A program made the position numbers and the translations under genes. The notes beneath the pieces are model-generated. The model was given only the letters and a program-made list of their open reading frames with translations, did not search any database and was not told the DNA's origin. From Pectobacterium betavasculorum (GTDB taxonomy: Bacteria > Pseudomonadota > Gammaproteobacteria > Enterobacterales > Enterobacteriaceae): a DNA stretch of 64,000 nucleotides. Where the stretch lies: positions 868,001 through 932,000 of the forward strand of contig NZ_JQHM01000001.1 in the NCBI RefSeq assembly GCF_000749845.1, read 5' to 3'. Every line of letters starts with the position of its first letter. Within the stretch, counting starts at the first letter, position 1. Of this stretch, positions 8,083 through 17,398 are shown piece by piece.

Positions 8083-8402
8083 TGGAATGGCTATCCCGAC
8101 TTTGGGAGCAATTTCAGTGGGCGGTGGCCGGGCTCATTGGTGCACTGATATCTGTACCATTCCAGAGCGACTTAAGAACGGCACGCGGGATCGCGATCTT
8201 CGTTTTCACGGGTAGCGCCTGCGCCCATTATCTGACAGGCATTGTTGGCGATTATTTCAATATCAATCCTTCGTCGGCTGGCGGGATTGGTTTTCTTCTG
8301 GGGGCGTTCGGCGGTTCGCTGATTGCTGCTGTAATCAAGGCTATTGAAGCTGCCGATCTGTGGGGGCTTATCCGATCCCGATTTGGTGGAGGTGCGCAAT
8401 GA
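8082..8402 (+). CDS. Putative holin
   Basis: 106 residues with hydrophobic segments at about 12-27, 36-57 and 66-86 and a short charged C-terminus. Starts in the endolysin stop (TAATG) and overlaps the next small membrane gene (ATGA). Size, topology and place between endolysin and Rz fit a phage holin that permeabilises the inner membrane on schedule. It cannot be told which of the two neighbouring membrane proteins is holin and which antiholin. Confidence 0.65.
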   Translation: MEWLSRLWEQFQWAVAGLIGALISVPFQSDLRTARGIAIFVFTGSACAHYLTGIVGDYFNINPSSAGGIGFLLGAFGGSLIAAVIKAIEAADLWGLIRSRFGGGAQ

Positions 8403-8641
8403 TTTTCACCATCGCCTACGTCACCATTCTTCTGTGGGCTGGGTGGTGCGTGTTCAGTGACCACGTTAAAGATGGGGTAATCGGCAAACTAATGTATTCG
8501 GCACTTTCTGTTTCATGTATGGGGGCGCTGATTGGTGGAAGCGGATCAGATAGACAGGCCGATAGCATTATTTTGCTATGTATTGCGATGATAGGAATTC
8601 GGCACTTTGTCCTAAAACAGATTAATTTGTCTAAAAATTAG
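8399..8641 (+). CDS. Second small membrane protein of the lysis cassette
   Basis: 80 residues from ATG 8399, overlapping the previous stop; the longer frame from 8360 would re-read the holin. Hydrophobic segments at about 2-18, 26-43 and 51-70, with a lysine-ending C-terminus. Position suggests antiholin or a second holin. No recognised family. Confidence 0.6.
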   Translation: MIFTIAYVTILLWAGWCVFSDHVKDGVIGKLMYSALSVSCMGALIGGSGSDRQADSIILLCIAMIGIRHFVLKQINLSKN

Positions 8642-8725
8642 CCTTTTCAGGGCTGTTTTGACGACGCTACGTGAAATCTGAATTCTTCACCCTCATCAAT
8701 CCTCTCACTTTTTAACAGAGAAACC

Positions 8726-9262
8726 ATGTTAACCACGAAAATGAAAGCGCTGCTGTTATGCGGCGGGTTGGCTGCTGCGTTCGGCGCAGGTTGGTATGTG
8801 CAGGGATTGCGGTGGGATAAGGATATTGCGCAGCGTGATAAGCAGCAATCGGAAGATATCAGTGCAAGTCAGCAAGCTGTTATCGCCGGGCAGTCGCTCC
8901 AGTTCCATCGTTACAACGAAATTGCCAGGCAGGCGAATCAGTATGCCATCAACATCAAGGGTAAATCCGATGAAAAGCAAATTATTTACCGGACAATTGT
9001 CAAATATCATCCTGCTAGTCGTGAGTGCGTGCCTGATGATGTCGCTACTGGGCTGCTCGACTACGCGCACCGTCTACGTGCCAGCGCAATGCGTGCCTCT
9101 GCCAGCGGAACTGACTCAACCAGTGTTAGTGCCGCTGCCTCCGGCTGCCGATTGACGTATGGGCAGGCGGTTTACTGGATTGATCCGTTGTTGACTGCGA
9201 TTGACCAGGCAAATAGTCGGTTTTCTACAATCAGGGAAATCGAAGAGTTACGTAATTATTGA
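8726..9262 (+). CDS. Inner-membrane spanin (Rz-like)
   Basis: 178 residues. One N-terminal membrane anchor (about 6-25), then a long helical, Gln-rich periplasmic part and a C-terminal region with two Cys (REC at ~98, SGC at ~140). This is the layout of Rz i-spanins, which span the periplasm with Rz1 and fuse the two membranes in the last step of lysis. A separate Rz1 frame is nested inside. Confidence 0.75.
   Translation: MLTTKMKALLLCGGLAAAFGAGWYVQGLRWDKDIAQRDKQQSEDISASQQAVIAGQSLQFHRYNEIARQANQYAINIKGKSDEKQIIYRTIVKYHPASRECVPDDVATGLLDYAHRLRASAMRASASGTDSTSVSAAASGCRLTYGQAVYWIDPLLTAIDQANSRFSTIREIEELRNY
8970..9155 (+). CDS. Outer-membrane spanin lipoprotein (Rz1-like), nested in Rz
   Basis: 61 residues in the +1 frame of Rz from ATG 8970 (AAGGG upstream). 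Signal sequence MKSKLFTGQLSNIILLVVSACLM then lipobox SLLGC at about residue 30, and a proline-rich mature part (VPLPAELTQPVLVPLPPAAD). Lipobox, short length, proline richness and embedding within Rz are the defining Rz1 features. Confidence 0.85.
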   Translation: MKSKLFTGQLSNIILLVVSACLMMSLLGCSTTRTVYVPAQCVPLPAELTQPVLVPLPPAAD

Positions 9263-9328
9263 TCTGAATGTAGCAATACGTATGAAGTCAATGTGTGAAA
9301 TTAATATCAAACAGATAGGAGTAATAAA

Positions 9329-9826
9329 ATGGTTTTTAGATTAAAAAGCACTCGTACTACAATTGTAAGTGGTTACCCAATTCCTTCGATGGAGCAGGTT
9401 GAGGGTGGTTATTTGATGCATTTTCAACTTCAACTTCCCGTCCCCGCTGACGATCAACTGACATCAACAAATCAATTAGCACAAGTGACATTAGATCATC
9501 CGATTTATGCAAAGCGTGGTGACGATTTTGTTTTGTGCCCGACTTCTCAGCAATCGGCAAATGTTACTTTTGTTGAAGAAGACTTACCGGAAGAGATTGG
9601 TGTAGGGAAAAACAAGTATTTTACTTTAGATACTGCATTATTTGTGCATTCATCAATGATTCCGACTCATTTCAAAAATGATGATGGTCGTTATATTGAA
9701 TTAACAAGCAGAAAAAATGTGCTGACAGATCCTGACGCTCCGGTCATTAACTATTCGGCTTCAATTATTTATGAAGCTGAAATAAGTGTTGATGATACAG
9801 ATGTATCGGATGCTGAACCCGTATAA
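9329..9826 (+). CDS. Hypothetical protein after the lysis genes
   Basis: 165 residues, not recognised. No membrane segment or signal peptide; mixed polar sequence likely to be beta-rich (MVFRLKSTRTTIVSGYPIPSM..., ending in an acidic tail DDTDVSDAEPV). Good ribosome site (AGGAG before TAATAAA). AT-rich, with its own terminator directly behind (9846), so it may be an acquired gene between lysis and packaging modules. Confidence 0.6.
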   Translation: MVFRLKSTRTTIVSGYPIPSMEQVEGGYLMHFQLQLPVPADDQLTSTNQLAQVTLDHPIYAKRGDDFVLCPTSQQSANVTFVEEDLPEEIGVGKNKYFTLDTALFVHSSMIPTHFKNDDGRYIELTSRKNVLTDPDAPVINYSASIIYEAEISVDDTDVSDAEPV

Positions 9827-9845
9827 ATAAATAGTCTAAATAATC

Positions 9846-9873
9846 AAGCCTCGCAATAGTGAGGCTTTTTTTT
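9846..9873 (+). terminator. Intrinsic terminator
   Basis: Arms AAGCCTCGC and GTGAGGCTT with loop AATA, followed by eight T. Ends the transcript of the hypothetical gene at 9329. The GCCTC-type stem resembles the stems of repeat copies 3 and 4, but the upstream box is missing. Confidence 0.8.
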
Positions 9874-9895
9874 CGCTTTAGCAAAAGGTAACCCC

Positions 9896-10426
9896 ATGAC
9901 ACAAATCACCGATCAACATATTGAGAAAGATATTCAGACCAAAGGCTTAACCGCACCTCGTGTCACGCCGGAGCATGTTGCGAGTGTTATCCGCAGCGAA
10001 TTCTATTTCACAGCAGGTGACGGCGTGCGTGGTGAGTCGCATATGGGAACATCACCAGCAGGTATAGCCAATAGTCTCAACCAATTGACTATCTGCGTGT
10101 TGGTGTTGCGCAACGGCTTCACGGTAACCGGCGAATCAGCCTGTGCCAGCCCAGAGAACTTCAACGCAGAAATTGGCCGTAAGATTGCCCGCCAGAACGC
10201 GGTTAACAAAATCTGGCAGTTGGAAGGCTATTTGCTGAAGCAGCGCCTTTATGAGCAATCACTCTCGGAGCCGCTGCCAGATGACGTTGAATCTACCACC
10301 TTGCTGCGTGACCAATGCGTGAAAATCAACGGTATTCCGTTTTTTCTAATGGGAGATGTCAAGGCAGCTACTGGTAAGGGTGGCACTGCACTGGCATTTG
10401 AACAGCAAGCGTCGTGTGGAAAGTAA
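9896..10426 (+). CDS. Gp49-like phage protein
   Basis: 176 residues. LTICVLVLRNGFTVTGESACASPENFNAEIGRKIARQNAVNKIWQLEGYLL (about 63-115) is the conserved core of a family found in many tailed phages (Gp49/66 type) usually near packaging or late genes. Molecular function unknown. Soluble, no signal. Confidence 0.7.
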   Translation: MTQITDQHIEKDIQTKGLTAPRVTPEHVASVIRSEFYFTAGDGVRGESHMGTSPAGIANSLNQLTICVLVLRNGFTVTGESACASPENFNAEIGRKIARQNAVNKIWQLEGYLLKQRLYEQSLSEPLPDDVESTTLLRDQCVKINGIPFFLMGDVKAATGKGGTALAFEQQASCGK

Positions 10427-10483
10427 CGCATTCCAGAGTCACTTCCCAGAGGTGGCTCGATAATGCTTACTCAGTAGGATGCT

Positions 10484-11350
10484 ATGGCAAAGTACGATTG
10501 GAAAAAGCTGCTGGCCGATTATGCAACGGCATACTCAGCAACGGGAATCTCCCCAGTAGAGTGGTGCGCTCAGAATGAGGTGCCGTATAGCTCTGCGAAG
10601 CGTTACATCACGATAAAGGCTGCAACGGATTTCATTGGGCAGAATTCGCAAATTCGCAGTTCGCAAAAAAGTGATTCGCAGATTCGCAAAGAGAAAGGCG
10701 CGAATCGCAAAAGCGAGAAAAAGCGCGGTGATTCTAAAGATAACGATACTGATGAATCAGCAGACGCAGACGACAGCGACACCAGCGATCAGCCGCCAGA
10801 CACGGAGCCGAACGGCCGAGATGAAAAAGGGCGCTTTACCGAAGGCAATCCCGGCAATCCTAATCCGGTTAACCTGTTCCAGCCTGGCAATCAAATCCCG
10901 CGCAAGCATTCTGCTTATGCCAAATATCTGGACGCCGATGAATTGTTCGATGCCGCCAGAGAAACCGAGCTGCGTGATGAGCTGATTTTCACCCGCGCCC
11001 GTGCATTGTCAGTAACGAAAACGCTGAACAAAATCATGGAAGATTTGCAGAAAGCTGAATCAGTCGAAGCACGTATCGAGCTTTACGATAAATTCATCAA
11101 GGCCGAGCAAGGTCTGGATCGCAACATTGCCCGGATTGAGTCGATCGAAAACAGCCTGAGTAAATTACAACTGGATGCGGTGAATGTTCCGCGCCTGAGC
11201 GCTGACACGCTGCGCATTAAGGCGGCGACCGCCAAGCTGAAGGCCGAGACAGAGAAACTGACAGCAGAAAGTAAGGATGTGACGACGCCACTAACCGATG
11301 TGGTGCGTGATATTCATGCGATGCCGGATGATGGAATGCTGGCGCAATGA
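10484..11350 (+). CDS. Terminase small subunit
   Basis: 288 residues. N-terminal helix-turn-helix-like region (WKKLLADYATAYSATGISPVEWCAQNEVPYSSAKRYI, 6-43) for DNA recognition, then a highly charged linker rich in Asp/Ser/Lys (50-110), then a helical C-terminal part (120-288) likely for oligomerisation and large-subunit contact. Its stop overlaps the large-subunit start, the usual terS-terL coupling. Assignment rests on the HTH and position. Confidence 0.75.
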   Translation: MAKYDWKKLLADYATAYSATGISPVEWCAQNEVPYSSAKRYITIKAATDFIGQNSQIRSSQKSDSQIRKEKGANRKSEKKRGDSKDNDTDESADADDSDTSDQPPDTEPNGRDEKGRFTEGNPGNPNPVNLFQPGNQIPRKHSAYAKYLDADELFDAARETELRDELIFTRARALSVTKTLNKIMEDLQKAESVEARIELYDKFIKAEQGLDRNIARIESIENSLSKLQLDAVNVPRLSADTLRIKAATAKLKAETEKLTAESKDVTTPLTDVVRDIHAMPDDGMLAQ

Positions 11351-13062
11351 CGACACCGCACTATGATGCCAGTCTCGCAGAAGACGAGCTGGACGGAATG
11401 ACCGAGGCGCAGCAGCGCCTTTTTATTTTGTCCAAATTGAGCAATCCGTGGTGGCGGCTCAACAATCTGTACAAGATCGAGAATGAAAAAGGCCAACTGG
11501 TCACGTTTCGGATGCGTCCGGCACAGCGTCGCTTATTCAAGCACATGCATTACCGCAACATCATTCTCAAGGCGCGTCAGCTCGGTTTCTCTACCGCGAT
11601 TGATATCTACCTGCTCGATCAGGCGCTGTTCAACAAGAACATCAAGTGCGGGATCATTGCGCAGGATAAGACCGCCGCTGGCGAAATCTTCCGTACCAAG
11701 ATATCAATACCGTTCGACAATCTGCCTGGCTGGTTACGTTCATCTTTCAAGATTACTGAGCGACGCAGCGGGGCGAATGGCGGCTATATCCTGTTTTCTC
11801 ATGGCTCCAGCATTCAGGTGGCCACATCCTTCCGCTCGGGTACGGTTCAGCGTCTGCACATTTCCGAGCACGGGAAAATCTGCGCCAAGTATCCGGCGAA
11901 GGCCAAAGAGGTGCGAACCGGTACGCTGAACGCCGTGCATGACGGCTGTATCGTGTTTGATGAATCCACAGCGGAAGGCGTTGGCGGTGATTTCCATACC
12001 ATGAGTACGCGGGCGCTGGAACTGGCGCAATCCGGCGTTGATCTGACGATGCAGGATTACAAGTTTCATTTCTATCCGTGGTTTGACGATCCGAAATACG
12101 TTGCGCCCGTTCCGGCCGGTGGTCTGCGCCTGAGTAAATACCACCAGGAATATTTTGCTGCGGTGGAAGCAGCAACACGCGTCACGCTGAGTGATGAGCA
12201 AAAGCAGTGGTATATCCGCAAAGAGGTCGAGCAGGGTGAGGAAATGAAGCAGGAATTTCCTTCTACGCCGCAGGAGGCTTTCTTAACCTCTGGCCGCCGT
12301 GTATTTGCCGCGATCAATGTGATGCATGCCGAAGGGCGCTGCACCCCGCCGCTGATTGTGTATGACGTAGAACCTGAAGCCGGTAAGCGCACAAAGGTGC
12401 AGGCGTTGCGCGGCGGCGATAAAGAGGAGCTTCAGCGCACGTTACAAAATCATCTGCTGGTCTGGGAATTGCCAGATCCCGACGAGGATTATGCTATCGG
12501 CGCTGACGTGGCGGAAGGTCTAGAAAATGGTGACCGTTCATCTTTTGATGTTGTGAAGAAATCGACAGGCGAACAGGTGGCGCACTGGTTCGGTCATCTG
12601 GATGCGGAATTGTTCGCACAACTGCTGGCGCACATCGGCAAGTGGTACAACACCGCTTACATCGGGCCGGAACGAAACAACCACGGCCATGCAGTATTAC
12701 AGAAACTGCGTGATATTTACCCCGTTCGTGCTATTTACGCCGAGCAGCACCTTGATCGCGATAACGACGATGAGACACCGAAGCTGGGCTGGCTGACGAC
12801 CAAGCAGAGCAAGCCTGTGGTAACGGAAGGGCTGAAAACGTTACTGCGTGAAAAGGCCAGCGGCATTCGCTGGGTCGGCACCATCAACGAACTCAATACC
12901 TATGTCTATGACGCCAAAGGCAGCATGGGCGCACAAACCGGTTGTTTCGATGACCAGGTGATGAGCTATGCCATTGCGCAGGAAATGCGTGCCCGCATGC
13001 CAGCCAGACCGAAACTGAAACCTATCAACCGTTCTAAACCCACTCACTGGATGTCACATTGA
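11347..13062 (+). CDS. Terminase large subunit
   Basis: 571 residues. ATPase part: Walker-A-like KARQLGFST (about 76-84) and Walker-B-like CIVFDESTAEG (about 201-211). Nuclease part, RNase H-like: GADVAEG (~387), GPERNNHG (~441) and FDDQVMSYA (~540) supply the acidic residues. It packages DNA into the prohead and makes the terminus cuts. Overlaps the portal gene by 4 bp. Type resembles P22/933W-like headful phages, but the cutting mode is not decided by the sequence. Confidence 0.88.
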   Translation: MTTPHYDASLAEDELDGMTEAQQRLFILSKLSNPWWRLNNLYKIENEKGQLVTFRMRPAQRRLFKHMHYRNIILKARQLGFSTAIDIYLLDQALFNKNIKCGIIAQDKTAAGEIFRTKISIPFDNLPGWLRSSFKITERRSGANGGYILFSHGSSIQVATSFRSGTVQRLHISEHGKICAKYPAKAKEVRTGTLNAVHDGCIVFDESTAEGVGGDFHTMSTRALELAQSGVDLTMQDYKFHFYPWFDDPKYVAPVPAGGLRLSKYHQEYFAAVEAATRVTLSDEQKQWYIRKEVEQGEEMKQEFPSTPQEAFLTSGRRVFAAINVMHAEGRCTPPLIVYDVEPEAGKRTKVQALRGGDKEELQRTLQNHLLVWELPDPDEDYAIGADVAEGLENGDRSSFDVVKKSTGEQVAHWFGHLDAELFAQLLAHIGKWYNTAYIGPERNNHGHAVLQKLRDIYPVRAIYAEQHLDRDNDDETPKLGWLTTKQSKPVVTEGLKTLLREKASGIRWVGTINELNTYVYDAKGSMGAQTGCFDDQVMSYAIAQEMRARMPARPKLKPINRSKPTHWMSH

Positions 13063-15203
13063 TGAACACAGCCGCTATTGAAGCTGAGGCACAGCCACAG
13101 CAGCAGGACACTCGCCAGCAGGACAACCGCGACCGCTTTACACAGCGGCAACTACTGGATCTTTCATCGGATATTGACGCGCAGCCAGACTGGCGCACCA
13201 CGGCAAATACCGCCTGTGCGTATTACGACGGCGATCAGCTTGCGCCTGAACTGGTAGCGAAACTGCGTGAACGCGGCCAACCGCTGACGATGCATAACCT
13301 GATTGCGCCAACCATCGATGGTGTATTGGGCATGGAAGCCAAGACTCGTACCGACCTGATGGTTATCGCTGACGATCCTGATGAGGAAATGGAGCAACTG
13401 GCTGATGCAGTCAATGCGGAGTTTGCTGACGTTTGCCGCTTGTCCAACATCAATAAGGCGCGTTCTGATGCTTACGCTGAGCAGATCAAAGCGGGGTTGT
13501 CATGGGTTGAGGTGCGCCGTAACAGCGATCTGTTTGGTTCACGCTACAAGGTCGGGACCGTTCACCGTAATGAAGTGTTCTGGGACTGGCACAGTCGCGA
13601 GTCAGATTTGAGCGATTGCCGCTGGTTGATGCGTAAGCGCTGGCTGGACGTGGATGAGGTGAAAGCCACTTTTCCCAACATGGCGCAGGTTATCGACTAC
13701 TCGATCAATGAATGGCGCGGGTTTGTGGACACCGATATTGCCGAGGGGCAGGAGTCTGCCTTAATCAGTGCCTATGATGAGTATCAGCAGTGGAGCCGCA
13801 AGGATACGGAATGGGTATCTGCCAACCGTAAGCGCGTCATGTTGCAGGTGATCTACTATCGCACGTACCAGCGGGTGCCGGTTCTTGAACTGTCTAATGG
13901 CCGTGTTATCCAGTTCGATAAAAACAACGTAATGCACGCCGTGGCGCTGGCGACGGGGCGCGTGTCGGTGGTGATGTCTCGCGTCAGTCGGATCCGTGAG
14001 GCGTGGTTTGTCGGACCGCACTTTCTTGGTGACCGTCCATGCTCAGCGCCGCAGGGCATGTTCCCGCTAGTACCGTTCTGGGGGTATCGCAAAGACAAAA
14101 CAGGCGCACCGTACGGCTTAGCTTGCCGAGCGATCCCCGCTCAGGATGAAGTGAATTTCCGCCGTATCAAACTAACCTGGTTGCTACAGGCCAAGCGGAT
14201 CATCAAAGATGCCGACGCGGTTAACATGTCGGACAAACAGCTTGTCGAAGAGGCTGAACGCCCGGATGGCGTGATTACACTTAACCCTGACCGCCGTAAT
14301 AAAACCACCGCCGCCGATGCGCTGAACATCCAGCAGGATTTTCAGGTGGCGCAGCAGCAGTTTCAGGTCATGCAGGAGAGTATGAAGCTGATTCAGGATG
14401 GTATGGGCGTGTATTCGGCCTTTCTGGGGCAGGATTCCAGCGCAGCTTCCGGCGTGGCGATCAGCAATCTGGTCGAGCAGGGTGCCACGACGCTGGCGGA
14501 AATTAACGATAACTATCAGTTTGCTTGTCAGCAAGTCGGACAATTGCTGCTGTCATATTTACTGGAAGACCTAACCCGTCGGCGCAATTACTCTATTGTG
14601 GTGAACCGTGACGATCCACGTCGTCGTAAATCGGTCACTATCAATGAAGAGTCCGGTGACGGGATGACTAACGATATTTCCCGCCTGAGGGCGCACATTG
14701 CACTTGCGCCGATCCAGCAGACACCAGCTTATAAATCGCAGTTGGCCGAGCGTATGTCGCAGGTCATTACCGGATTGCCACCGCAAGTGCAGGCCACGGT
14801 ATTGGATATGTGGGTCGAGTTGCTGGATGTGCCGAAGAAGGCAGAGTTTATCGAACGTATCCGCAGTGCGCTGGGAACGCCTAAGGCACCGGATGAAATG
14901 ACGCCAGAAGAGCAGCAGGTGGCTCAGCAGCAACAGCAGTTGCAGGCGCAACAACAAGAACTGGCAATGCGTGAAATTGCTGGGAAAGTTGCGAAACTGG
15001 AAGCCGAAGCACAGCGTATTGCGGCAGCGGCTCAGCGTGAGCAAACCTTAACGAACAGCCAACGCTTTGATGATGCAAAAACGCAGGCAGAAACCGGTCG
15101 CATACTTCAGGATATGGAGAACACGACGCGGGAGGTTGAGGCGCTGAATGCGCAGATGATGCAGAGTATTCAGGGACAAATTGATTCGATCCCGATAGAC
15201 TAA
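13059..15203 (+). CDS. Portal protein (P22-like family)
   Basis: 714 residues. LSSDIDAQPDWRTTANTACAYYDGDQLAPELVAKLRERGQPLTMHNLIAPTIDGVLGMEAKTRTD near the N-terminus is typical of P22-type portals. The C-terminal ~120 residues are Gln-rich coiled coil (EEQQVAQQQQQLQAQQQELAM), the barrel part. Twelve copies form the DNA gate of the head. Length agrees with portals of 933W-like podophages. Confidence 0.85.
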   Translation: MMNTAAIEAEAQPQQQDTRQQDNRDRFTQRQLLDLSSDIDAQPDWRTTANTACAYYDGDQLAPELVAKLRERGQPLTMHNLIAPTIDGVLGMEAKTRTDLMVIADDPDEEMEQLADAVNAEFADVCRLSNINKARSDAYAEQIKAGLSWVEVRRNSDLFGSRYKVGTVHRNEVFWDWHSRESDLSDCRWLMRKRWLDVDEVKATFPNMAQVIDYSINEWRGFVDTDIAEGQESALISAYDEYQQWSRKDTEWVSANRKRVMLQVIYYRTYQRVPVLELSNGRVIQFDKNNVMHAVALATGRVSVVMSRVSRIREAWFVGPHFLGDRPCSAPQGMFPLVPFWGYRKDKTGAPYGLACRAIPAQDEVNFRRIKLTWLLQAKRIIKDADAVNMSDKQLVEEAERPDGVITLNPDRRNKTTAADALNIQQDFQVAQQQFQVMQESMKLIQDGMGVYSAFLGQDSSAASGVAISNLVEQGATTLAEINDNYQFACQQVGQLLLSYLLEDLTRRRNYSIVVNRDDPRRRKSVTINEESGDGMTNDISRLRAHIALAPIQQTPAYKSQLAERMSQVITGLPPQVQATVLDMWVELLDVPKKAEFIERIRSALGTPKAPDEMTPEEQQVAQQQQQLQAQQQELAMREIAGKVAKLEAEAQRIAAAAQREQTLTNSQRFDDAKTQAETGRILQDMENTTREVEALNAQMMQSIQGQIDSIPID

Positions 15204-15230
15204 AGTGGTCTAATAAATAAGGAGGTTTCT

Positions 15231-16058
15231 ATGGGTATAATTTACCATTATTGTAGCCCTGATGCATTTCTTAGTATCGCTAAAAATAAAAAATTATGGT
15301 TAAGTGCTACTAATAATATGAATGATTTTTCTGAAGGTGCTTGGTTATCAAAGGCTTTGGGAAACGTATTATCTTTAAATCTAACCTCTGATAACAAGGC
15401 TATGAGAGAAGGAATACTTCGACAGTTCAATATAAATAATAATATAAAATATATAACATGCTTCTCAAAGAAACCTGATATTTTAAGTCAGTGGAGAGCC
15501 TACGCTCAGAATGGTGAAGGTATTGCAGTTGGGTTTGATGAGGAGTCATTAGATCTGGAATCAGGGATGGCGTTCAATCACCCAGATCCTAAGTTTAGTA
15601 TAAAATTAAACGATGTGATGTACATGAGTGGCAATGAATTATCTAACATGTTAGTTAATCTATTAAAGGAAAGTGGAGTTAAACTTTTACCAGAGAAAGA
15701 AAACCTTTCTCCAGAAACGTTGATGGATTTAGGGAATCGACTTTCGTATCTATCTCCTGTAGTAAAAAATCCTGCTTTTATTGAAGAACAAGAAAAAAGG
15801 ATTATATATTCCCCTTTGGTTTTGAGTGATAAAAAAGATAATAGTACTAAAATTTTTAACCCAATTGGAGATATGCACTATCGTATATCGAATGGCTTTT
15901 TAACATCGTATTTTGAGTTTGAATTTAAGGGTGAGTCTATCGTAGAAGTAGTTTGTGGGCCGAGAAGCAAATTTTCCCAATATGACATTGAAACCTTTCT
16001 TGGCTTGAATCATCTGGGGCTGGCAAGGATTTATAGAAGTGCTGCGACTTACAGGTAG
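15231..16058 (+). CDS. DUF2971 protein, cargo between portal and scaffold
   Basis: 275 residues. N-terminus IYHYCSPDAFLSIAKNKKLWLS followed by NNMNDFSE, and SQWRAYAQNGEGIAVGFD (about 88-105), are the DUF2971 signatures. The family is uncharacterised; its opening motif resembles ADP-ribosyltransferase-fold proteins, which is inference. Much more AT-rich than portal and scaffold, with a strong ribosome site (AAGGAGG). It interrupts the otherwise tight portal-scaffold order and is followed by repeat copy 2, so it looks like inserted cargo. Confidence 0.7.
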   Translation: MGIIYHYCSPDAFLSIAKNKKLWLSATNNMNDFSEGAWLSKALGNVLSLNLTSDNKAMREGILRQFNINNNIKYITCFSKKPDILSQWRAYAQNGEGIAVGFDEESLDLESGMAFNHPDPKFSIKLNDVMYMSGNELSNMLVNLLKESGVKLLPEKENLSPETLMDLGNRLSYLSPVVKNPAFIEEQEKRIIYSPLVLSDKKDNSTKIFNPIGDMHYRISNGFLTSYFEFEFKGESIVEVVCGPRSKFSQYDIETFLGLNHLGLARIYRSAATYR

Positions 16059-16077
16059 TTATTGCCTTCTACAAAGA

Positions 16078-16139
16078 TACGCGCTAAATTCGCGAAAGAT
16101 ACCGGAGTATGCCTTAAAAAAGCTGCTCCGGTTTTTTTA
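16078..16139 (+). repeat. Dispersed box-plus-terminator repeat, copy 2 (type A)
   Basis: TACGCGCTAAATTCGCG, AAAGATACC, then terminator arms ACCGGAG and CTCCGGT with a run of seven T. Nearly identical to copy 1. It lies 20 bp after the DUF2971 stop. Confidence 0.88.
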
Positions 16140-16158
16140 TACCACAAATTTGGTATCG

Positions 16159-16180
16159 GCCACCTTCGGGTGGCTTTTTT
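16159..16180 (+). terminator. Intrinsic terminator, second in tandem
   Basis: Arms GCCACC and GGTGGC around a TTCG tetraloop, then six T. As at 7434, a conventional terminator stands right behind a repeat-type one, consistent with the cargo gene and its terminator having been inserted ahead of the native terminator. Confidence 0.8.
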
Positions 16181-16287
16181 GTTTGTGCCGATAAGCACTT
16201 TAGCAATAGAGCGCTTATTCGCATGGGCAGCGATACGCCTTTTCCCTTTCGGATCTATCCGACAAATAGACATGCAGGAGTAATGAC

Positions 16288-17337
16288 GTGAGTGTTGATA
16301 TTGATAATTTAACCGGTGAAGAAACAGCGGAAGAGCTGGAATTATTGCTGAGTGGCTTGGGCGATGTCGATATTTCTGATGAGGCGACGGGCGCGGTAAT
16401 CACTTCCGGGCAAACAACCGCCGATAATCTGAATGAGCAGCAGGAAAATAAGGGCGATACCACCACGCTGACGCCGGGCGTAGCTGCACAATCACAGACG
16501 ACCACGACTCAACAGCCAGCCTCCGATGATAAGGGTAATGATTCCGCGAAAAGCATTCTCAGCCGCGATGGTAAACACACCATTCCTTATGATGTGCTGG
16601 AAGCAGAACGTGCTGAAAAACGTCGCCTGTCTGAAGCGAATCAGCGAACGTCTACGGAATTGGTTGAAGCTCGGCGACAGTTGGAAGTCTTCACGCGCCA
16701 GATTAATGACGCTGGTTTACAGCCTGCGCAGTTGCCGGAAAAAGCTAAGATCACGCCAGAGCAGATTGCTACAGTCCGTGAGAGTTTCCCTGAAGTGGCG
16801 AATGTGCTTGATGCGTTAACACAGAAAGTGGAATACCTGCAATCTGCACAGCCTGCATCAGCAGTTTCTCAACCTGTTAATGACAACCCTGTGATGGCGG
16901 CGCTGGATGCTACGGCTGAACTGAAGAACTGGCAAAGCAGCGATCCTGACCGTTTTACACTGGCGGTACATATCGATGAAACACTCAAACTTGATCCCGC
17001 ATGGAAAGACAAACCGTTAGCTGAAAGATTCAGTGAAGTCGAGAAGCGAACCCGCGCTGCTTATGGTGAGCCTGTGGAGAGTGCACCTCAACAGGCTACG
17101 CAAGCCGCACAGCAGCAACCGACCACTGAAGCACTTCAGCAAAAAGCAGCAGACCTGCTGGCGAAAGCGAATGCCTCGTCACACTTGCCTGCGTCACCGT
17201 CAGATGTTGGTTCAACGACGCAACATACTGCATCGCCGCTGGAACAGGCGGCTAATGCCGATCCTGACCAATTGCAGGCGATGTTTGCTGGCATGACCGA
17301 TGCGCAGATTGAAGCGCTGCTAGAACAGGCCATCTGA
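16288..17337 (+). CDS. Scaffolding protein
   Basis: 349 residues from GTG 16288 (GCAGGAG upstream). Very acidic N-terminus (EETAEELELLLSGLGDVDISDE), Gln/Thr-rich linker (55-90), a central helical block with coiled-coil pattern (LEAERAEKRRLSEANQRTSTELVEARRQLEVF) and a Gln/Ala-rich end. Composition and position immediately before the capsid gene fit a scaffold that shapes the prohead and then leaves. Confidence 0.75.
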   Translation: MSVDIDNLTGEETAEELELLLSGLGDVDISDEATGAVITSGQTTADNLNEQQENKGDTTTLTPGVAAQSQTTTTQQPASDDKGNDSAKSILSRDGKHTIPYDVLEAERAEKRRLSEANQRTSTELVEARRQLEVFTRQINDAGLQPAQLPEKAKITPEQIATVRESFPEVANVLDALTQKVEYLQSAQPASAVSQPVNDNPVMAALDATAELKNWQSSDPDRFTLAVHIDETLKLDPAWKDKPLAERFSEVEKRTRAAYGEPVESAPQQATQAAQQQPTTEALQQKAADLLAKANASSHLPASPSDVGSTTQHTASPLEQAANADPDQLQAMFAGMTDAQIEALLEQAI

Positions 17338-17358
17338 CGTTAAACACTCATATCATCC

Positions 17359-17380
17359 AACCCGCCGCGTGCGGGTTTTT
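17359..17380 (+). terminator. Intrinsic terminator between scaffold and capsid genes
   Basis: Arms AACCCGC and GCGGGTT with loop CGCGT and a T run. It precedes the capsid gene by about 20 bp; under Q-type antitermination it would be read through, so it may help set relative amounts. Confidence 0.65.
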
Positions 17381-17398
17381 CATTTTTAGGGAACCACT

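Noticed and set aside
14900-15190. Gln-codon repeats at the portal end and Ala/Gly repeats at 29640-29800 as a possible CRISPR or tandem array
   Set aside because: Units are codon-level low complexity inside reading frames, without constant repeats and unique spacers.
16062-16283. A 73-codon forward frame starting MPSTKIRAKFAKDTG
   Set aside because: It is the translation of repeat copy 2 and two terminators; similar peptides arise at the other repeat copies, but no ribosome site and hairpins throughout argue against a gene.
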